In this document: positions 36,763 through 46,333 of the stretch, piece after piece
How the letters are laid out: every line of letters begins with the position of its first letter
How positions within the stretch are numbered: the first letter of the stretch is position 1
Assembly: GCA_020847075.1 (NCBI GenBank)
Contig: JADLCS010000062.1
Location: 1 to 64,000, forward strand
From: Gammaproteobacteria bacterium
GTDB lineage: Bacteria > Pseudomonadota > Gammaproteobacteria > SZUA-140
Length of the DNA stretch: 64,000 bases
Reading direction: 5' to 3'
Translations under genes and position numbers: made by a program
The notes under the pieces: model-generated
What the model was told of the DNA's origin: nothing
The model's input: only the letters and a program-made list of their open reading frames with translations
Database searches by the model: none

Positions 36763-37842
36763 TCAACGAATGACGGAATAATCCCTCGGGTCCAGCTCGC
36801 TGTCGCGCCCCAGCACCATATCCGCCATGAGCCGCGCGCTCGCCGGTGCGAGCAGCAGGCCGTTGCGGAAGTGTCCGGCGTTGAGGAACAGACCCTGCAC
36901 CCCGGGAACGTGGCCTATATAAGGTATCTCGTCCGCGGAGCCGGGGCGCAGGCCGGACCAGTGCCGCTCGATCCCGCAATCGGCAAGGAGCGGGGCCAGG
37001 GATTCGGCCGCCCGCCGCAACTCCTCGCGCGCCTCCGGCGTGGTCTCCTTCTCGAAGCCCGCCTCCTCGACCGTGCTGCCGAAGAGGACGAGGCCATCGC
37101 GGCGCGGGATCGCGTAACGCCCCGCGGCGAGCAGGATGCGGCGGATCGCGCCGGGTACGGCGCGGTAGAGCAGCATCTGTCCGCGCACCGGCCCCACGTC
37201 GATGCGGATATCGAGTTCTTCCAGCACGCGGCCGCTCCAGGCGCCGGCAGCGACGATGACGACGTCGGCGCGCAGGATCTCCCGTCCCGCGTGCACCCCT
37301 TCGATGCGATCCCCGTGTCGCAGCAGGGAAGTCACCGCGGTCTGTTCATACAGCCGCACGCCGCGGCGCTCGAGATCGGCGCGCAGCGCGCGGATCAGGC
37401 GCGGATTGCGGATCTGCGCCACCTCGGGGAGCCACAACGCGCGCCCGGCGGGCCGGCAGGCGGGCTCGAGCGCGGCGATCCGGACCGGGTCTCCGATCGA
37501 TTCGAGCGCGATGCGATGCCGCGCCGCCCATTCCATCGCCGGACCGGACTCGTCGGTATCCAGCACGAGCAGGCCGCTGCGCTCCCATTCCGGATCGATG
37601 CCGGTCTCCGCGGCCAGCTCCCGCGCCAACTCCGGGTAATGGCGCTGCCCCCAGGCGGCCAGGGCCGTGACCGGTTCGGGCAGGCGCCAGGGGTAGAGCG
37701 GCGAGAGGATGCCGCCCCCCGCCCAGGAGGCTTCACCGCCGAGGGCGCCGCGCTCGACGAGGTGCACCCGGCAACCCGCCCGCGCCAGTTCGCGCGCGCT
37801 CAACAGGCCGATGACGCCGCCCCCCACAATGATGCATTCCAT
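36763..37842 (-). CDS. thiO: Glycine oxidase ThiO-type FAD amine oxidase
   Basis: A 359-residue FAD-dependent amino-acid oxidase of the DAO family, probably making dehydroglycine for thiamine thiazole synthesis. The N-terminal FAD motif is IIVGGGVIGLLSARELA (Rossmann G-x-G-x-x-G), followed by GGEASWAGGGILSPLYPWR, characteristic of ThiO. The C-terminal HWSGLRPGSADEIPYIG and GHFRNGLLLAPASA close the FAD site. ATG 37842 follows CGGAGATCTCG. No thiG or thiS is adjacent and no TPP riboswitch was found, so the thiamine assignment rests on the protein. Confidence 0.85.
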   Translation of the reverse strand: MECIIVGGGVIGLLSARELARAGCRVHLVERGALGGEASWAGGGILSPLYPWRLPEPVTALAAWGQRHYPELARELAAETGIDPEWERSGLLVLDTDESGPAMEWAARHRIALESIGDPVRIAALEPACRPAGRALWLPEVAQIRNPRLIRALRADLERRGVRLYEQTAVTSLLRHGDRIEGVHAGREILRADVVIVAAGAWSGRVLEELDIRIDVGPVRGQMLLYRAVPGAIRRILLAAGRYAIPRRDGLVLFGSTVEEAGFEKETTPEAREELRRAAESLAPLLADCGIERHWSGLRPGSADEIPYIGHVPGVQGLFLNAGHFRNGLLLAPASARLMADMVLGRDSELDPRDYSVIR

Positions 37843-38049
37843 CGAGATCTCCGCCCCCGCTCCCCCGGCGCGGGCGCCGCGCCGGAACATGAAATATTTC
37901 ACAAAAGCGGCCGATATGAAAGGGACGAAAGATCTCGGCCGGAGAAGATTTCATTGATTATTCAAGCAATAAAACCGTTCATCCGGCGGCCGCGACCGCC
38001 CGTCCGAATTCAAATGACCCGCCGCGGCGCGGGTGGTATCACTGTAGCC

Positions 38050-38535
38050 ATGTGAAAAGCGCATACAGGCGTCACCCTGATCGAGCTGCTGATCACCCTG
38101 GTCATCGCCGGACTGTTGCTGGGCATGGCAGTGCCGTCGTTCACGGCGACGATACGGAACAACCGCCTGACCGCCGAGGCCAACAACCTGGTGACCGCGT
38201 TCAATATCGCGCGCTCCGAGGCCGTCAAGCGCCGCGGCACGATCACCGTCTGCCCCAGCACGGACCAGGAGAGTTGCAACGGGGATAGCTGGGACGACGG
38301 CTGGATCGTACTGGACGACGGCGCGAACGAGGTCATCCAGGTCTTCTCCGCGATGAAGGGCAGCCCGACCATCGACAGCACGGCGGACAGCGTGCAGTAC
38401 ACGGCGGCCGGTTTTCTGAGCGGCGGCGCCGCCGTATCCATCGGGATCTGCATGGAGGGCAGCGACGAGGGTCGACAGATCAACATCACCGCCACCGGAC
38501 GGCCGAACAACGTGACGCCGTATCCCGAGTGTTGA
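38050..38535 (+). pseudogene. FimU/FimT-type minor pilin with stop at codon 2
   Basis: The product after the stop is a normal 159-residue GspH/FimT pilin: a prepilin leader and cleavage site in HTGVTLIELLITLVIAG (Gly before Val, Glu at +5), a hydrophobic helix, and a C-terminal disulphide-type pair of Cys with a final PYPEC. The only in-frame ATG before the leader, at 38050, is followed directly by TGA, then AAA GCG CAT ACA GGC. A single change of TGA to CGA would give MRKAHTGVTLIEL, a perfect leader. A GTG at 38052 starts in another frame. Either the gene is inactive, or the base is a sequence error. It heads the minor pilin operon, equivalent to fimU. Confidence 0.75.
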
Positions 38536-38549
38536 GGAGGAACCCGAGG

Positions 38550-39026
38550 ATGCTCTCACTACGACATCAAAAACCCGCCGCCGGCACGGAGCGCGGCTTC
38601 ACGCTGATCGAGGTCCTGGTCACCGTGATCATCCTGGCGATCGGCCTGCTGGGCCTCGCCGGGCTCCAACTCGGCGGCCTGCGCTACAGCTTCAGCGCCT
38701 ACCAGCGCTCCCAGGCCACGATCATGGCGAACGACATCGTCGATCGCATGCGCGCCAACCGCACCGTCGCGGAGGCGGGCGCCTACGACATCGACATCGG
38801 CGATGACCCCAGTAACGTGAATTGCACCGGCGCTGGCAAGAACTGCTCCGCGAGCTCGATGGCCGATGCCGACCTGTACGAATGGAAACAGGCGCTCGCC
38901 GCTGTCCTCCCCACGGGAGACGGCTCCGTGGGACGGAATGGCGGTCTCTTCGTCATCACGATCCAGTGGGACGACACCCGCGGCGAAGAGGAACCCAAAT
39001 CCCTGGCGGTGGAGACGGCGCTATGA
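38550..39026 (+). CDS. pilV: Minor pilin PilV
   Basis: A 158-residue type IV minor pilin, part of the priming complex of the pilus. The leader ends RGFTLIEVLVTVIILAIGLLG (cleavage after Gly, Phe at +1, Glu at +5), then the GLQLGGLRYSFSAYQRSQA region of PilV. Two cysteines lie in NCTGAGKNC. The ATG at 38550 follows GAGGAGGAACC. Its stop overlaps the pilW start (ATGA). An upstream in-frame GTG at 38529 was rejected because it would extend the leader beyond the family norm. Confidence 0.9.
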   Translation: MLSLRHQKPAAGTERGFTLIEVLVTVIILAIGLLGLAGLQLGGLRYSFSAYQRSQATIMANDIVDRMRANRTVAEAGAYDIDIGDDPSNVNCTGAGKNCSASSMADADLYEWKQALAAVLPTGDGSVGRNGGLFVITIQWDDTRGEEEPKSLAVETAL

Positions 39027-40063
39027 ACCCGATACGACTCGATCACCCATCGTCCCGCCGCCAGCATGGCCTGAGTCTCGTCGAACTGATGGTGGCGATC
39101 GCCATCAGCCTGATCCTGCTCGCCGGCGTGCTGCAGATCTTCCTCAGCAGCAAGACCTCCTATCGCCTGCTCGAGGCCACCTCGCGCGTGCAGGAGAACG
39201 GCCGCTTTGCCATCGACTTTCTGAGCAAGGATATCCGCATGGCGGGGTTCATGGGGTGCTACCGCGGAGATGTCGCGAGCATCGAGACGATACTCAATGA
39301 CCCGACCGACTTCGAGTGGGACTACACCACGGCCATTCAAGGTTATGAATGGACTGGGGCCGGCTGGGATCAGGCATTGCCAGCATCGATCACGGGCCAG
39401 GTACGCAATGGAACCGACGTCATCGTCACGCGTGGCCTGGCCGGGGATGGAGTCAGTCTCGTCTCCCCGTTTACCGATGCCACTCAGATCTCCGTCGGGG
39501 CGGATGGAGGCAATCTCCTCTCTGGCGATATCGTGGTAGTCAGCAATTGCAATCAAGTCTCGATCGGCCAGATCACGACGGCCACGAACAGCGGTTCCGG
39601 TTTCGATCTGATTCATTCCGCGGGTGGATCCAGCCCAGGGAACAGCACATCGGATTTCACCAATATCTTCGGATCCGGCTCCGAAATCGCGCGCTTCCAG
39701 ACCGTTGTTTACTACATCGGTACCGGTGCCAGTGGGTCCCCCGCCCTGTTCCGTCAATCCCTTGCCACGGGCGGGTCGATGCAGGACCAGGAACTGATCG
39801 ACGACGTGGAAAACATGCAGGTGTATTACGGTGAGGATCTCGATAGCGACGGGATCGCTAACCGTTACGTCGGGGCCGACGACGTTGGGAACATGGGCGA
39901 TGTCGTCAGCGTACGCATCAGCCTACTGCTGCGTTCCATGGACAATATCGCCTCCGATCATCAGACCTACGCCTATGACGACACGGACACCACGGCGGAA
40001 GATCGCCGGATTCGCCGCATATTTAACACTACGATCAAGATCCGCAACAGAGGCCTGCTCTGA
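39023..40063 (+). CDS. pilW: Minor pilin PilW
   Basis: A 346-residue minor pilin of the PilW family, larger than PilV as expected. A prepilin leader with cleavage in QHGLSLVELMVAIAISLIL is followed by FLSSKTSYRLLEATSRVQENGRFA (read in parts), the diagnostic PilW segment, and the DFLSKDIRMAGFMGC motif. It helps nucleate pilus assembly with PilV, PilX, FimU and PilY1. It is translationally coupled to pilV and followed by pilX after 9 bases. Confidence 0.92.
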   Translation: MNPIRLDHPSSRRQHGLSLVELMVAIAISLILLAGVLQIFLSSKTSYRLLEATSRVQENGRFAIDFLSKDIRMAGFMGCYRGDVASIETILNDPTDFEWDYTTAIQGYEWTGAGWDQALPASITGQVRNGTDVIVTRGLAGDGVSLVSPFTDATQISVGADGGNLLSGDIVVVSNCNQVSIGQITTATNSGSGFDLIHSAGGSSPGNSTSDFTNIFGSGSEIARFQTVVYYIGTGASGSPALFRQSLATGGSMQDQELIDDVENMQVYYGEDLDSDGIANRYVGADDVGNMGDVVSVRISLLLRSMDNIASDHQTYAYDDTDTTAEDRRIRRIFNTTIKIRNRGLL

Positions 40064-40072
40064 ATTCAGGGC

Positions 40073-40606
40073 ATGGAATACCCCCCTATGAACGGAAAAT
40101 TTCCCAGACAACGCGGATCCACGCTGGTCATCAGCCTGATGATCCTGATCGTGATGACGCTGATCGGGCTCACCGGAATTACCTCCTCCACCATGGAGGA
40201 AAAGATGGCCGGCAACACGCGCGATCAGGCCCTCGCCTTTCAGGCCGCCGAGGCCGCATTGCGCGATGGCGAGGCCTATTACCGGGATGTCATCGACACC
40301 GAAACCGCGTTCAACGATGCCGACGGCCTGTACAAGGACGCGGATCATGACCCGTTCTCGAGTGCGACCTGGTCGGATGCCATGACGTATTCCGGAACGA
40401 TTTCCGATGTCGCCAGCCAGCCGCGCTACATCATCGAACGGGTCGGGCCCGTGACTATCGGAGAATCCAATGAAGGCCTTGAAATCAAAAGTTACGGCGA
40501 AGGCGTAGGCCGGCCGACCGCCGCGCGCATTACCGCTCAGGCCACGGGCGGCACCACCAATACCCAAGTGATTCTGCAGTCATATTACTCAAAGCGTCTG
40601 GATTAA
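40073..40606 (+). CDS. pilX: Minor pilin PilX
   Basis: A 177-residue PilX-family minor pilin. The N-terminus QRGSTLVISLMILIVMTLIG is the PilX form of the prepilin helix, followed by TSSTMEEKMAGNTRDQALAFQ and AAEAALRDGE, both strongly typical. The +5 Glu is missing, as is usual for PilX N-domains. ATG 40073 is kept; a second ATG at 40088 (MNGKFPRQRGS) is an alternative with a similar ribosome-binding outlook. It lies between pilW and pilY1 in the operon. Confidence 0.9.
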   Translation: MEYPPMNGKFPRQRGSTLVISLMILIVMTLIGLTGITSSTMEEKMAGNTRDQALAFQAAEAALRDGEAYYRDVIDTETAFNDADGLYKDADHDPFSSATWSDAMTYSGTISDVASQPRYIIERVGPVTIGESNEGLEIKSYGEGVGRPTAARITAQATGGTTNTQVILQSYYSKRLD

Positions 40607-40654
40607 ATTACCCAGGATTCAGGGCCACGCACAAGGTTTCTCGGGAGTCCCATC

Positions 40655-43600
40655 ATGAAAAACACCTTCCACCCCTTTCTCCGCAAGTTTTCGGCGACCG
40701 GCCTAGTCATGCTGGCCTTCCTTCCGGGGATATCCGAAACCCTGGCCGCCCCCGGGACATTATCGAATGTGCCGCTGTACGTCGGTCCCAACGTCGAGCC
40801 GAACGTAGTCTTTCTGAACGACGACTCGGGCAGCATGGAGTTCTCCGTCATGACGCCGGAAGACGGCGGCTACATGTGGCTGGGACCCAACGGCGACGAG
40901 GAGGAATATCTGTACACGCATCCGGTGCGGATCGAAGGCTCCACCAGCAATGCCGATTGGCGCGGACAGAGCTACAGTTACGGCGGCAGCGGCAGCCTAT
41001 CGACCTTCAGTGGACAGGCCCGCGTGCTGCCTCCGCTGCAAGCCATAGAATACTGTTTCAACACCTTGACCACACAGGAGAAAGGTGCATGGCGCGCCTG
41101 GAATCATAACTACAACAAGCTGTACTACAACCCCGAGATCACTTATACACCTTGGGTCGGCGTCAATAAGAATGGCGCCCCCTACGGAAACGCCACGCCA
41201 AGCGCCGCCCTGGTTAACCCGTACAACCCAGACGTAGGCACGGAGAATTTGACGGCAAACCGGGAATACACGACCCGTTACCCGAGAAACAGAAGCAGCG
41301 GAAAATCGACGTCGGACTGCGCCAAGGATGCGCACAATAACTGGAAAATAGTGACCAGCGGCACCAACTATGCGCCCTTCTATCCGGCCCACTACTACGT
41401 CTGGACGGACACCGACGGCGATGGTCAGGTGGATCCGGACGACGGCAAGGCTCGCATCGAAATCAAGTCTGGTCAGACTTATACCGGCAGCACTAAGCGT
41501 ACTGACTGTGCCACGGCACCGACCTGCACCTACGCAGAAGAGATCCAGAACTTCGCCAACTGGTTCAGCTATTACCGCAACCGCGACCTGACGGCGAAGA
41601 ACGGAGCCACCGCCGCGATCGAAGGCATCACTGGCATACGCGTCGGCTACGCCACGATCAATGACAATACCACCGCGCGTTCCCGGGTTGCCTCGATGAA
41701 CCTCGACCCCGCCAGTGGTAACAAGCGCACGCTGTTCAGCAAGATCTTCGGCGCCCTGCCCGGGGCCGGCGTTGGCACCCCGCTGCGCACCGCCCTGCAC
41801 CAGACTGGCCTCTATTACGAGTGCAAATCGGGCAACATCATGAATGCCAGCGGCTCAAACTGCCCTATCCTGTCGGCCGCGCAGGGTGGCATGTGTCAGA
41901 AGAACTACACCATCCTGATGACGGACGGCTTCTGGAATGACGCCAGCAATCCAGGCATCAGCTCCGCCAACGCTGATGGCAATAACAATACCGACTGGGA
42001 TGGCCCGCCCTATGGAGATACTTACTCTTATACGTTGGCCGACGTCGCGATGCACTACTACGAGCGCGATCTGTCGACCAGCCTCACCAATGAGATAAAA
42101 TCCCCTACTGGAGCCAAGGACAATGCTCCGCACCAGCACATGACGACCTATACCGTCGCTTTCGGCGTGGCCGGCACGCTGGACCCCTCGGTCGACGACC
42201 CGGCGTCATCAGGATTCAGTTGGCCCAACCCAATCTCAGGCGACAATGACCCTCGGAAGATCGACGACCTGTGGCACGCCGCCTACAACGGCCGCGGCGA
42301 ATTCTTCAACGCCCAGGACCCGGCCGCCCTCGCGGAGGGCCTGAAAGCGGCCTTCGAGAGCGTTACCCGAGGGAGAAGCGCCTCCTCCTCCGTGGCGTTC
42401 AACACCAGCCGTATCACCACCAATGGGATACTCTACCAGGCCACCTTCAATCCCTCCGATAACTGGGCGGGCGAACTGACGGCGCTTCACCTGACCTCGA
42501 AAGGCGAGATCCAATCCGAAGTATGGAACGCCTCGTCCCTGCTCAATCAGATCGATCCGGATGATCGCCTGATCCTGACCTACAACGACGACAGCAAGAC
42601 TGGCCTACCGTTCAAGACACTGGACGATCTCTCCACCCGCCAGAAAAACGACCTCAACATGGGTCCATCTGGGACGGCGGATGGTTTCGGTCAGGATCGG
42701 ATCAATTACCTGCGCGGCGACCGCAGCAATGAAGGGCCGGAAAACGGCCGTGAATTCCGGGAGCGCAGCGCCCTGCTGGGCGACATCACCTATTCAACGC
42801 CAGTCTACGTGGGGAAACCCGAGCTGGGATACATCGATGACCCCTCATTCGGTGACGGAGAATACTCGTCCTTCCGCTCCGGCAACGTGAGTCGCCAGCC
42901 CGTAGTCTACGTGGGATCGAATGACGGCATGCTGCACGGATTCCTGGCGAATACCGGCCAGGAAGTCTTTGCCTACATGCCCAATAAGCTGTTCTCGAAT
43001 CAGGCCAACGAGGGCATGCATTACCTGACCGACCCGACCTACGCGCATCGTTATTATGTCGATCTGGCGCCCACGGTCTCCGACGCTTATATCAGTTCGG
43101 GTTGGCGTACCGTCCTGATCGGCGGCTATCGTGCCGGCGGCCGCGGCCTGTTTGCCCTGGACGTCACCAATCCGTCGGCGTTCTCCGAGGAAAACGCCGA
43201 CGATATCGTGCTCTGGGAATTCAGCAGCGACGATGACACAGACCTCGGTCATACCTTCAGCAAACCGACCATGGCACTGATGGAGAATGGCAAATGGGCA
43301 GCCATCTTCGGCAATGGCTATAACGACCTGGGTTCCGGCGCGGCCAAGCTGTACATCCTGTTCCTGGACCAGGGTATGGATGGCACATGGAGCCTGGGCA
43401 GCGATTACCTGAAGATCTCGACCGGCGTCGGTACGACCAGCAACCGCAACGGCCTGTCCACGCCCGTTCTGGTCTACAGCAACGGCAATGGCAAGGTCGA
43501 TCGAGTCTACGCCGGCGACCTGATGGGAAATCTGTGGGCCTTCGATGTATCGAGCGACAATCAGAGCGGCTGGGGCGTGGCCTATAAGGATGGTGCTACG

Positions 43601-44329
43601 CCGAAGGCGCTGTTCAACGCCAGTATCAGCGGCGTCGCCCAGCCGATCACTGCCAAACCGGTGGTGGCCCGCAACCCTCAGGTTACTACCTCTCCCGGCA
43701 ATAAACCCAACATCCTGGTGTTCTTCGGTACCGGTCAGTACATGGTCAGTGGCGACAAGAGCAGTTCCGCTACGCAGAGCTTCTACGGGATATGGGACAA
43801 CGGCGGATCGGCAAGCGCGCTACCGCGCACGAGGGCAAACCTTGTCGCGCAGACCCTCGATACGGACAACTCGACCAGCGACCTGCGCGTCACCAGCGAC
43901 AATCCCGTCAATTTCGGTACCCAGTACGGCTGGCGCTTCGATCTCCCGACGTCCCGGGAACGAGTGGTAACCGATCCCAAGGTACGCGGTGAGTATGTTT
44001 TCTTCACAACCCTGATCCCGGATACGGGCGTCTGCGACGCCAAGGGCGAGGGCTGGATTATGGCGCTCAAGCTCGCCAACGGCGGTGGCCCGAACAAACC
44101 CGTGTTCGATAAAGACAACAATGGCGAGGTGAATAGCGCGGACCTGATCGATGGCACCTATTCCCCCAGCGGCAAGCGCAAGGAAGGAGAGCTGTCCGCC
44201 ATATCCTTCGTCGAAACCGAAGACGGGACCATGGCCTTCACTCAAAACAATGACGCCGAACTCTCCGGCGAGGCTGTCGATCCGGGCACCGGATCGAGTG
44301 GCAGACTCTCATGGCGGGAAATACGTTAG
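40655..44329 (+). CDS. pilY1: Type IV pilus tip adhesin PilY1
   Basis: A 1224-residue secreted protein at the pilus tip. A signal peptide ends near ETLAA, followed by a DDSGSM segment (about residue 55) resembling the metal-binding start of a vWA domain. A calcium-type loop DTDGDGQVDPDDG lies near residue 252. The C-terminal part from about residue 690 is the PilY1 beta-propeller (VYVGSNDGMLHGFLANTGQE, GRGLFALDVTNP). A second EF-hand-like loop, DKDNNGEVNSADLID, lies near residue 1153. By family knowledge it aids pilus extension, adhesion and surface sensing. It is followed by pilY2 and pilE. Confidence 0.93.
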   Translation: MKNTFHPFLRKFSATGLVMLAFLPGISETLAAPGTLSNVPLYVGPNVEPNVVFLNDDSGSMEFSVMTPEDGGYMWLGPNGDEEEYLYTHPVRIEGSTSNADWRGQSYSYGGSGSLSTFSGQARVLPPLQAIEYCFNTLTTQEKGAWRAWNHNYNKLYYNPEITYTPWVGVNKNGAPYGNATPSAALVNPYNPDVGTENLTANREYTTRYPRNRSSGKSTSDCAKDAHNNWKIVTSGTNYAPFYPAHYYVWTDTDGDGQVDPDDGKARIEIKSGQTYTGSTKRTDCATAPTCTYAEEIQNFANWFSYYRNRDLTAKNGATAAIEGITGIRVGYATINDNTTARSRVASMNLDPASGNKRTLFSKIFGALPGAGVGTPLRTALHQTGLYYECKSGNIMNASGSNCPILSAAQGGMCQKNYTILMTDGFWNDASNPGISSANADGNNNTDWDGPPYGDTYSYTLADVAMHYYERDLSTSLTNEIKSPTGAKDNAPHQHMTTYTVAFGVAGTLDPSVDDPASSGFSWPNPISGDNDPRKIDDLWHAAYNGRGEFFNAQDPAALAEGLKAAFESVTRGRSASSSVAFNTSRITTNGILYQATFNPSDNWAGELTALHLTSKGEIQSEVWNASSLLNQIDPDDRLILTYNDDSKTGLPFKTLDDLSTRQKNDLNMGPSGTADGFGQDRINYLRGDRSNEGPENGREFRERSALLGDITYSTPVYVGKPELGYIDDPSFGDGEYSSFRSGNVSRQPVVYVGSNDGMLHGFLANTGQEVFAYMPNKLFSNQANEGMHYLTDPTYAHRYYVDLAPTVSDAYISSGWRTVLIGGYRAGGRGLFALDVTNPSAFSEENADDIVLWEFSSDDDTDLGHTFSKPTMALMENGKWAAIFGNGYNDLGSGAAKLYILFLDQGMDGTWSLGSDYLKISTGVGTTSNRNGLSTPVLVYSNGNGKVDRVYAGDLMGNLWAFDVSSDNQSGWGVAYKDGATPKALFNASISGVAQPITAKPVVARNPQVTTSPGNKPNILVFFGTGQYMVSGDKSSSATQSFYGIWDNGGSASALPRTRANLVAQTLDTDNSTSDLRVTSDNPVNFGTQYGWRFDLPTSRERVVTDPKVRGEYVFFTTLIPDTGVCDAKGEGWIMALKLANGGGPNKPVFDKDNNGEVNSADLIDGTYSPSGKRKEGELSAISFVETEDGTMAFTQNNDAELSGEAVDPGTGSSGRLSWREIR

Positions 44330-44377
44330 CAATGACGGCCCTGTTTCCTTAGGCCTTCAACGACAAGGGGTAGACGC

Positions 44378-44707
44378 ATGAACAGATTCTTCCTGACAAC
44401 GATCCTGGCGTTGGTGCTTGGAACCGGATATGCCGTGGCCGCCCCAGGGTTACCGGAGTATTACCCCGAGGACTTCGCGCAAGTGGGCAACCTGGTTGGG
44501 GTCAATACCCAGGACAATTTCATCGTCGTGGACGACGTCAGCACCCTGCTTGCGTCCGACCTCAAAGTCCATACGCCGGCGACCCAGTTCGGAACCCTGC
44601 GTTCCCTGCGCCCGGGCATGAAAGTCGGCATCACGCTCAGGGAAGGTGCGTCGAGGCGAACCGTCTCTGACGTCTGGGTATTACCGGCTGGTTACAAGCC
44701 TGAATAA
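44378..44707 (+). CDS. pilY2: PilY2-like small exported protein
   Basis: A 109-residue protein with a signal peptide ending GYAVA. The mature part is a beta-rich single domain (QVGNLVGVNTQDNFIVVDDV, LRPGMKVGITL) like the short PilY2 proteins. The position between pilY1 and pilE is exactly that of pilY2 in Pseudomonas aeruginosa. Its role in pilus assembly is not well defined in the family. The start follows AGGGGTAGACGC. Confidence 0.75.
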   Translation: MNRFFLTTILALVLGTGYAVAAPGLPEYYPEDFAQVGNLVGVNTQDNFIVVDDVSTLLASDLKVHTPATQFGTLRSLRPGMKVGITLREGASRRTVSDVWVLPAGYKPE

Positions 44708-44738
44708 ATCAACGGGAAGCATCACGGGGGAGAAAGAC

Positions 44739-45128
44739 ATGAACAGATCCACATCTTCAGGCTTCACATTGATCGAGCTCGTCCTTGTCATCACCATCGT
44801 CGGCATCCTGGTGGCGATCGCGATCCCGGCCTACAACAGCAGCACCACGAAGGCGCGCCGTGCCGATGGCCAGACGGCATTGATGGATACGATGGTGCGG
44901 CAGGAGCGGTTCTTCACGGAGAACAACACCTACACCACGGATCTGTCCGACCTGCCGGCGGCGACCACCTCACCCGAAGGCTATTACACGATCACGGCGG
45001 CCGCCTGCGCCAGCTCGACCATCAACAGTTGCGTGATCCTGACCGCGGCGCCCGGAACGGCCCAGGCCGGAGACGGCGATCTGACGCTGAATTCGCGCGG
45101 ACAGAAACTGCCGGCGGATAAGTGGTGA
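44739..45128 (+). CDS. pilE: Type IV pilin-like PilE
   Basis: A 129-residue pilin of the PilE class, the last gene of the minor pilin operon. The leader is MNRSTSSG, with cleavage before FTLIELVLVITIVGILVAIA; Glu +5 is present. KARRADGQTALMDTMVRQERFF and TENNTYTTDL follow, typical of the family, and a C-terminal disulphide pair (ACASSTINSC). The start follows GGGGGAGAAAGAC. An upstream ATG at 44646 overlaps pilY2 and was rejected. Confidence 0.92.
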   Translation: MNRSTSSGFTLIELVLVITIVGILVAIAIPAYNSSTTKARRADGQTALMDTMVRQERFFTENNTYTTDLSDLPAATTSPEGYYTITAAACASSTINSCVILTAAPGTAQAGDGDLTLNSRGQKLPADKW

Positions 45129-45140
45129 ATCAAAACACTG

Positions 45141-45173
45141 GAGTGAGGACTTAGGGCTAAGGGCTGAGTAAAA
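45141..45173 (+). repeat. AGGACTAAGG-type repeat cluster, copy 3
   Basis: GAGGACTTAGGGCTAAGGGCTGAGTAAAA follows pilE, the inverted partner of copy 4 at 45312. The 138-base interior (45174-45311) carries a degenerate GAGACAAGTTTCAGGTCTGCCCC palindrome (45272 on). Confidence 0.8.
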
Positions 45174-45311
45174 GTCAAAACACCCATTATCCGGGTCACA
45201 TGCTGGGTAAAAACTAGGCATGATAGTCACGTAGAGCGGGTACGAAAAACATCCCTATCCCACGCTTAAAAAATCAGAGACAAGTTTCAGGTCTGCCCCC
45301 ATTTTAATTTG

Positions 45312-45348
45312 TTTTCACTCAGTCCTTAGTCCTAAGTCCTCAGCCCTG
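45312..45348 (-). repeat. AGGACTAAGG-type repeat cluster, copy 4
   Basis: Read on the minus strand it is CAGGGCTGAGGACTTAGG then ACTAAGGACTGAGTGAAAA. It overlaps the end of ispH and encodes its last residues T-G-L-R-T and the TAG stop. Confidence 0.8.
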
Positions 45349-46288
45349 TCTTTATTATTTGCAACTCCCGCGGCAGCGCGAAGATGACGTGCTCGGGGCT
45401 GCCGTCGATGTTCTCGACCGAGGTGGCGCCCCATTCGCGCAGTTGCGCGATCACTTCGCTGACCAGCACTTCCGGCACGGAAGCGCCGGCGGTCACGCCG
45501 ATCGCCTTCCGTCCCGTCAGCCATTCGCGCCGGATCTCCCCGGCGGCGTCGATCAGATAGGCGGGGACGCCGCTCTTCTCGGCGATCTCGCGCAGCCGGT
45601 TCGAGTTCGAGCTGTTGCGCGAGCCGACCACCAGCACCAGATCGCACTGTCCGGCGAGCAGCTTGACCGCGTCCTGGCGGTTCTGGGTGGCGTAGCAGAT
45701 ATCGTCCTTGCGCGGGCCATGAATGGCGGGGAAACGCGCGCGCAGGATGGAGATGATTTCGGCCGTGTCGTCCATGGACAGCGTCGTCTGGGTCACGAAG
45801 GCGAGATCTTCCGGATTCGATACCTGCAGGCGCCGGGCGTCCTGCGCCGATTCGACCAGATACATACGGGCCTGCTGACTGCCGGCGTATTGCCCGAGCG
45901 TACCCTCGACCTCCGGGTGGCCGGCATGGCCGATCAGGATGCACTCGCGCCCCGCCTGTGCGTGACGCACCACCTCGAGATGCACCTTCGTCACCAGCGG
46001 GCAGGTGGCGTCGAACACCTTGAGACCGCGCCGTTCGGCCTCGTCGCGCACCGCGCGCGAGACGCCGTGGGCCGAGAAGATCACAGTGGCGCCATCGGGC
46101 ACTTCGTGCAGCTCCTCGACGAAGACCGCGCCCTTGTCACGCAGGTCCTGTACGACAAAGCGGTTATGCACCACCTCGTGGCGCACGTAGATCGGCGCGG
46201 CGAAGATCTCCAGCGCACGCTCGACGATCTCGATGGCGCGCTCGACGCCGGCGCAGAAACCGCGCGGATTGGCCAGAATGACCTGCAT
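45332..46288 (-). CDS. ispH: 4-hydroxy-3-methylbut-2-enyl diphosphate reductase
   Basis: [4Fe-4S] enzyme of the last step of the MEP pathway, making IPP and DMAPP. The 318 residues contain the cluster cysteines C12 (RGFCAGV), C97 (DATCPLV) and C199 (DICYATQ), plus the substrate-binding FSAHGVS and [10 protein letters not shown] motifs. It lies after lspA in the order ileS-lspA-ispH; the fkpB gene often found between them is missing. The C-terminal T-G-L-R-T-stop is encoded by a dispersed repeat. Confidence 0.97.
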   Translation of the reverse strand: MQVILANPRGFCAGVERAIEIVERALEIFAAPIYVRHEVVHNRFVVQDLRDKGAVFVEELHEVPDGATVIFSAHGVSRAVRDEAERRGLKVFDATCPLVTKVHLEVVRHAQAGRECILIGHAGHPEVEGTLGQYAGSQQARMYLVESAQDARRLQVSNPEDLAFVTQTTLSMDDTAEIISILRARFPAIHGPRKDDICYATQNRQDAVKLLAGQCDLVLVVGSRNSSNSNRLREIAEKSGVPAYLIDAAGEIRREWLTGRKAIGVTAGASVPEVLVSEVIAQLREWGATSVENIDGSPEHVIFALPRELQIIKTGLRT

Positions 46289-46333
46289 GAAGACAATGAC
46301 CTCAAAAGTAAGAAAAGGGGTCAGACCCCGTTA

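Noticed and set aside
38053..38055. TGA at codon 2 of the pilin as selenocysteine or programmed recoding
   Set aside because: No SECIS-like hairpin can be seen directly downstream and a selenocysteine in a cleaved leader makes no sense; nonsense mutation or sequence error is simpler.
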